Below, piece by piece: positions 6,725 to 9,076 of a stretch of DNA of 9,076 nt. Origin of the DNA: JAZNLR01 sp045579195 (lineage in GTDB: Bacteria > Bacillota > Clostridia > Christensenellales > CAMQZB01); NCBI GenBank assembly GCA_045579195.1, contig JAZNLR010000108.1, positions 1 through 9,076 on the forward strand. The letters run 5' to 3'. Positions within the stretch are counted from its first letter, which is position 1; each line of letters starts with the position of its first letter. The translations under genes and the position numbers were made by a program. A model generated the notes under the pieces. The model did no database searches, was not told the DNA's origin, and saw only the letters and a list, made by a program, of their open reading frames with translations.

Positions 6725-7042
6725 ATGTCTGCAAGAAATCTTGATAAACACAACCGTTTCCGTTGTATCACCGTTGGTTTCCGTGTTTCTCCCGAAGAAC
6801 ACGAGCATATTAACAAGGCTGTTGCCATGTCGGGACTGTCCAAGCAAGAATACTGCTACCGCCGTTGTCTCGGCAGAGATATTGTTGTACAAGGCAACCC
6901 CAAAGTGTATAAAGCTCTCAAAGATCAGCTTGCCGCTGTTCTTGATGAATTGAAGCGAATCGAAGCGGGACAATCCGTTGACGATGAACTGCTTGAAAAT
7001 ATCAACCTTATTACAAGAACGCTGCAGGGGTTAAATAACTAA
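6725..7042 (+). CDS. Small ribbon-helix-helix protein, possibly a MobC-like mobilisation accessory protein
   Basis: A 105-residue protein. Residues 14-50 (CITVGFRVSPEEHEHI, then GLSKQEYCYRR) have the strand-helix-helix pattern of RHH DNA-binding proteins and of relaxosome accessory proteins. A predicted helical, probably oligomerising tail follows from about 58 to 102 (KALKDQLAAVLDELKRIEAG, ending NINLITRTLQGL). The ATG at 6725 is preferred over an in-frame GTG at 6716 because GAGGTG (6713-6718) is then a normally placed ribosome binding site, and the GTG would overlap the integrase end. It is the third gene of the integration operon and is followed by a strong terminator. It might bind the transfer origin, or regulate the operon. 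The family is not recognised with certainty. Confidence 0.7.
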   Translation: MSARNLDKHNRFRCITVGFRVSPEEHEHINKAVAMSGLSKQEYCYRRCLGRDIVVQGNPKVYKALKDQLAAVLDELKRIEAGQSVDDELLENINLITRTLQGLNN

Positions 7043-7054
7043 TGAATACGGCAT

Positions 7055-7091
7055 AGCCGGTTTCCAGAAATGGAGACCGGCTTATTTTTTT
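7055..7091 (+). terminator. Strong intrinsic terminator closing the integration operon
   Basis: AGCCGGTTTCCA (7055-7066) pairs with TGGAGACCGGCT (7071-7082) as a 12-bp stem with one G-U pair, capped by a GAAA tetraloop (7067-7070). TTA and seven T follow. It lies 13 nt after the RHH gene stop, so the ParB-like gene downstream should have a separate transcript. Confidence 0.95.
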
Positions 7092-7093
7092 GC

Positions 7094-7159
7094 ATTTTTC
7101 AAAAAAATTTTTGAAAGACTGTTGATTTTTGCCCTTTGAAATTCCGAATCAGTGAAAGG
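7094..7159 (+). repeat. Operon-upstream repeat, copy 2 (before the structured region and ParB-like gene)
   Basis: Begins with an AT-rich inverted repeat, TTTCAAAAA (7097-7105) and TTTTTGAAA (7108-7116). Its last 39 bp (7121-7159) match copy 1 (5374-5412) at 37 positions. As in copy 1 the block ends in GTGAAAG, which here pairs with CTTTCAC at 7186-7192. Both copies follow a terminator and precede an operon of the element, so they probably hold a shared promoter, operator or leader signal. Confidence 0.72.
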
Positions 7160-7515
7160 GTTCCCCACCCAAAGCGGGAACGGACTCTTTCACCGTTCCT
7201 TGAAAACTGAATATACAGGTCGGCAGGTACGTTACTGTATGACGAGCCACACAGAGGGTACGCCACGACTCCGTTCATCGGACGAGCGATAATTCCAACT
7301 GAAAATACCAAATTGCCATTGGTAAGGCGACGACATCATACATGGGACAATGATACTTCTCTACGGAGCTGGCGGAGAACCCGGCAGAGGTGTGAACCTA
7401 TGAGTTCGGCAAGCAACCGAACGCCTGTTGACTTCCCGACCCGAAAGGGTCTGCACATTGGGGTGTTGAGAACAAATAAATGTGCTTATTACATAATCGG
7501 ACTCATCCATTATGT
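7152..7515 (+). ncRNA. Candidate structured RNA or long 5' leader upstream of the ParB-like gene
   Basis: This gene-free region contains many local hairpins. GTGAAAG/CTTTCAC (7152-7158, 7186-7192) encloses GTTCCC/GGGAAC. ATACAG/CTGTAT is at 7213-7240 and TACCAA/TTGGTA at 7306-7324. CTC-UACG-GAG (stable UNCG loop) lies near 7359-7368. GTTCGG/CCGAAC is at 7404-7422. GACCC-GAAA-GGGTC (GNRA loop) is at 7438-7451. GCACATT/AATGTGC is at 7453-7485 and ACATAAT/ATTATGT at 7491-7515. Short open frames here have no ribosome binding site or recognisable protein pattern. It fits none of the RNA families I know: tRNA, T-box, purine, THF or c-di-GMP riboswitch, group I or II intron. Alternatives are a long leader of the parB transcript or a transfer origin. 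Function unknown. Confidence 0.5.
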
Positions 7516-7556
7516 ACCTTTTCAAAGACACCATATTCCGTAAGCAAGGAGGTATT

Positions 7557-8435
7557 ATGAGTAAGAAAGAACCCTTGGAAGTGATTGAGCAAATCGAACT
7601 GACGAAGCTCCATCCATTTCCAGACCACCCTTTCGGTGTGCGAGACGATGACAGTATGCAGCAGACCGTAGAGAGCATCCGTGAATACGGTGTCCTTGTT
7701 CCTGCGATTGCTCGTCCCCGTGAAGATGGTGGTTATGAACTGATTGCAGGTCATAGGCGAAAACACGCTTGTGAGCTTGCAGGACTAAAGACTATGCCGG
7801 TCATTGTACGAGACATTGATCGCAACGTCGCTACCATTATTATGGTGGACAGCAATTTGCAGAGAGAAAACATCTTGCCGAGTGAACGAGCCAAGGCATA
7901 CAAAATGAAACTGGATGCCATCAAACGGCAAGGCGCACGACACGATCTAACTTCTGACCAAGTTGGACAGAAGTTCAGCGGAAAGACTTCACGGGAGCTG
8001 ATCGCTGAAAACAGCCCCGATAGTGCAACGCAAATTCAGCGTTACATTCGGCTGAACGAGCTTCAGCCCGAACTTCAGAAGATGGTCGATGAGGGCAAAA
8101 TCGGTATGACCCCTGCGGTCGAGATTTCCTATCTCAAACCCGATGAACAAAAGCTCCTCATTGAGACCATCGACAGCGAACAGGCAACACCGTCTCTTTC
8201 CCAAGCCCAACGGATGAAGCGGCTCTCCCAAGAGGGCAAGCTAAACGATGATGCCATGCTCGGCATTATGATGGAGCAGAAGAAACCCGAAAATTGGGAT
8301 TTGAAGCTCCCGATGGATAAGATCAGAAAATACTTCCCTCGTTCCTACACACCGCAGAGGATGGAAGAAACCATCATCAAGTTGCTTGAAATGTGGATGA
8401 AGCAGCAAAAGAAAAAGCGAGACCAACAGCGTTAA
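7557..8435 (+). CDS. ParB/Spo0J-family partition-like protein
   Basis: A 292-residue protein of the ParB family. The N-terminal nucleotide-binding domain has the basic ELIAGHRRKHACELAG motif (61-76; GERR-type CTP/DNA box) and NLQRENILPSERAKAY (100-115). A helix-turn-helix follows at about 132-165 (SDQVGQKF, then SATQIQRYIRL), with a further helical domain and a basic tail (QQKKKRDQQR). The ATG at 7557 is chosen over upstream starts because AAGGAGG sits at 7546-7552. No ParA partner is visible in the window. Proteins of this type are standard in Tn1549-like elements, where they may aid maintenance of the excised circle or control transcription. Translation follows a leader of roughly 400 nt rich in hairpins. 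A terminator follows 18 nt after the stop. Confidence 0.9.
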   Translation: MSKKEPLEVIEQIELTKLHPFPDHPFGVRDDDSMQQTVESIREYGVLVPAIARPREDGGYELIAGHRRKHACELAGLKTMPVIVRDIDRNVATIIMVDSNLQRENILPSERAKAYKMKLDAIKRQGARHDLTSDQVGQKFSGKTSRELIAENSPDSATQIQRYIRLNELQPELQKMVDEGKIGMTPAVEISYLKPDEQKLLIETIDSEQATPSLSQAQRMKRLSQEGKLNDDAMLGIMMEQKKPENWDLKLPMDKIRKYFPRSYTPQRMEETIIKLLEMWMKQQKKKRDQQR

Positions 8436-8453
8436 AATTGAATACGGGATATG

Positions 8454-8493
8454 AGCCGAACAGGAATTACACTTTTTCTTGTTCGGCTTTTTT
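8454..8493 (+). terminator. Intrinsic terminator between the ParB-like and initiator-like genes
   Basis: AGCCGAACA (8454-8462) pairs perfectly with TGTTCGGCT (8480-8488), extendable by a G-U and a G-C pair, and is followed by six T (8488-8493). Only 23 bp separate it from the next start codon at 8517, and no promoter is evident in that gap. The initiator-like gene may therefore depend on partial read-through. Confidence 0.85.
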
Positions 8494-8516
8494 CATGCCC
8501 AAATACAGGAGGTAAC

Positions 8517-9076
8517 ATGGCAGTATGTCGAGTTGAGAAAAACAAGAACTATACCACCATGTCGAACTACCATTTGCGAGTCCCGAATCTATCCAACAAG
8601 GCACGAGGACTTCTATCCACAATGCTTTCTCTCCCCGAAGATTGGGACTACACCACACGAGGACTTGCGAAGATCTGCAAGGACGGTGTGGACGGGATAA
8701 CCGCACAGCTCAAAGAGCTTGAACAGTACGGCTATCTCATACGCCACAGGATACGGGACAGCAACGGCAGGATCGTCGATATGGAATACGTTATCTACGA
8801 GCGACCACATACGGCATCACCAGATACGGAAAAGCCGTATATGGTAAAACCGGATATGGGTTTACCACGTCTGGAAACTCCCGCACAAATAAATATAGAT
8901 AAAAGAATTACTGATGAATCAAATACTGATTTATCAAATACTCATTCAATTCTTTCCGATGAGGTTCGTCCGTCTGTGCTTGCCGCACTTGAAGCGAAGC
9001 GAAAAGAACCGGAATACAGAGATATGAACGTGTACAGAGAAATCATCAAGGAAAATATCTGCTACGACTATCTGCG
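8517..9076 (+). CDS. Replication-initiator-like protein (winged helix N-terminus, DUF6017-like C-terminus), 5' part
   Basis: Open from ATG 8517 to the window end, so only about 186 residues are seen. AGGAGG at 8507-8512 sets the start. The first 35 residues (VEKNKNYTTMSNYHLR) and the following winged helix at about 27-78 (KARGLLSTMLSLPEDWDY, then LKELEQYGYLIRHR) match helix-turn-helix proteins of Tn1549-like elements, often annotated as replication initiator protein A. Residues 97-144 form a low-complexity linker with proline every five residues. The last visible part (NVYREIIKENICYDYL) starts the DUF6017-like domain. Such proteins are believed to start replication of the circular element. 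The linker DNA is repetitive and then very AT-rich, so it could contain the origin itself, as described for RepA_N plasmid initiators. The 3' end lies outside. Confidence 0.85.
   Translation, partial: MAVCRVEKNKNYTTMSNYHLRVPNLSNKARGLLSTMLSLPEDWDYTTRGLAKICKDGVDGITAQLKELEQYGYLIRHRIRDSNGRIVDMEYVIYERPHTASPDTEKPYMVKPDMGLPRLETPAQINIDKRITDESNTDLSNTHSILSDEVRPSVLAALEAKRKEPEYRDMNVYREIIKENICYDYL
8805..8879. repeat. Five 15-bp tandem units inside the initiator gene, iteron-like
   Basis: Five consecutive 15-bp units begin with CCACATACGG, CCAGATACGG, CCGTATATGG, CCGGATATGG and CCACGTCTGG. The consensus core is CCRNATAYGG followed by five variable bases. At protein level each unit starts with proline (P97, P102, P107, P112, P117; P122 follows). 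Within units 2-3, ATACGG and CCGTAT form an inverted repeat. The core sequence is more constant than the encoded residues require, which suggests DNA-level selection. Confidence 0.7.
8904..8948. repeat. Second 15-bp-period repeat within an AT-rich block of the initiator gene
   Basis: TCAAATACT at 8919-8927 recurs at 8934-8942, and a degenerate form AGAATTACT is at 8904-8912, all 15 bp apart. They encode RITDE, SNTDL and SNTHS. The surrounding block 8886-8950 is about 80 % A+T by hand count, far above the flanking coding sequence, as expected for a DNA-unwinding element. Confidence 0.6.

Larger units (their letters stand above)
5102..9076. mobile_element. Left end of an integrative (probably conjugative or mobilisable) element inserted at the 3' end of guaA
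   Basis: Immediately after guaA the content changes from purine metabolism to excisionase-like, integrase, RHH mobilisation-like, ParB-like and replication-initiator-like genes, all on the plus strand. The 3' end of guaA is a known target of tyrosine integrases and genomic islands. The integrase lies beside guaA, as usual for such insertions. The order int, small DNA-binding gene, parB, DUF6017-type initiator is reminiscent of Tn1549-like elements. The right end, relaxase, coupling protein and type IV secretion genes would lie beyond the window, so conjugative ability is unproven. The exact left boundary could not be fixed without the second attachment site. Confidence 0.82.

Noticed and set aside
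7160..7515. Group I or II intron, T-box or tRNA in the structured region
   Set aside because: No domain V-like hairpin, no AGGGTGG-type T-box, no GGTTCGA T-arm, and no intron-encoded protein.
7313..7543. 76-residue open frame in the structured region
   Set aside because: No suitable ribosome binding site, no recognisable protein pattern, and it is overlapped throughout by RNA-like hairpins.
7046..8448. TGAATACGG-like words shortly before two terminators (7043-7051 and 8438-8446)
   Set aside because: Only two loose copies of a short word and no clear role; probably chance or remnant similarity.
8805..8948. CRISPR array
   Set aside because: The repeats are only 15 bp, directly adjacent, degenerate and inside an open reading frame; there are no spacers or cas genes.

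Overview
The window looks like a chromosomal segment of a member of the Bacillota, most likely class Clostridia. The reasons are strong AGGAGG-type ribosome binding sites, consensus sigma-A style promoters (TTGACT-17-TATAAT before guaB), T-rich intrinsic terminators, protein families typical of that class, and a GMP synthetase without its own amidotransferase domain. No 16S gene or other taxonomic marker is present, so this is an inference.

Left part, about 1-5101: chromosomal housekeeping genes. The 3' end of rarA (replication-associated AAA+ ATPase) overlaps by 4 nt a zinc-dependent alcohol/polyol dehydrogenase gene that is broken by one extra base in a G6 run. A bidirectional terminator separates it from a convergent gene for a purine-type phosphoribosyltransferase. 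This gene and guaB (IMP dehydrogenase) are transcribed divergently from a 270-bp region with one recognisable promoter for each. guaB is followed by an unusual branched terminator with a possible antiterminator, and then by guaA, the ATP-pyrophosphatase subunit of GMP synthetase. Together these three intact genes make a small guanine-nucleotide module: IMP to XMP to GMP, plus base salvage.

Right part, about 5102-9076: the left end of an integrative mobile element inserted at the 3' end of guaA, a known integration hotspot. Next to guaA lie short direct and inverted repeats and a very strong terminator. Then comes a tight operon: excisionase-like HTH protein, tyrosine integrase, and a small ribbon-helix-helix protein resembling mobilisation accessory proteins, closed by a GAAA-capped terminator. 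A gene-free 514-bp stretch follows. It holds many hairpins, including UACG and GAAA tetraloops, and looks like a structured RNA or very long leader. A ParB-family gene comes next, then a terminator, then the start of a replication-initiator-like gene (winged helix plus DUF6017-like C-terminus) that runs off the window. This order resembles the replication/partition end of Tn1549-like conjugative elements.

The most interesting points are in the element. A repeat of about 65 bp precedes both of its operons, and each copy starts a hairpin closed by a different partner. The 7152-7515 region is a candidate structured RNA. The initiator gene carries five 15-bp tandem units followed by an AT-rich block inside its coding sequence, which looks like an internal replication origin.
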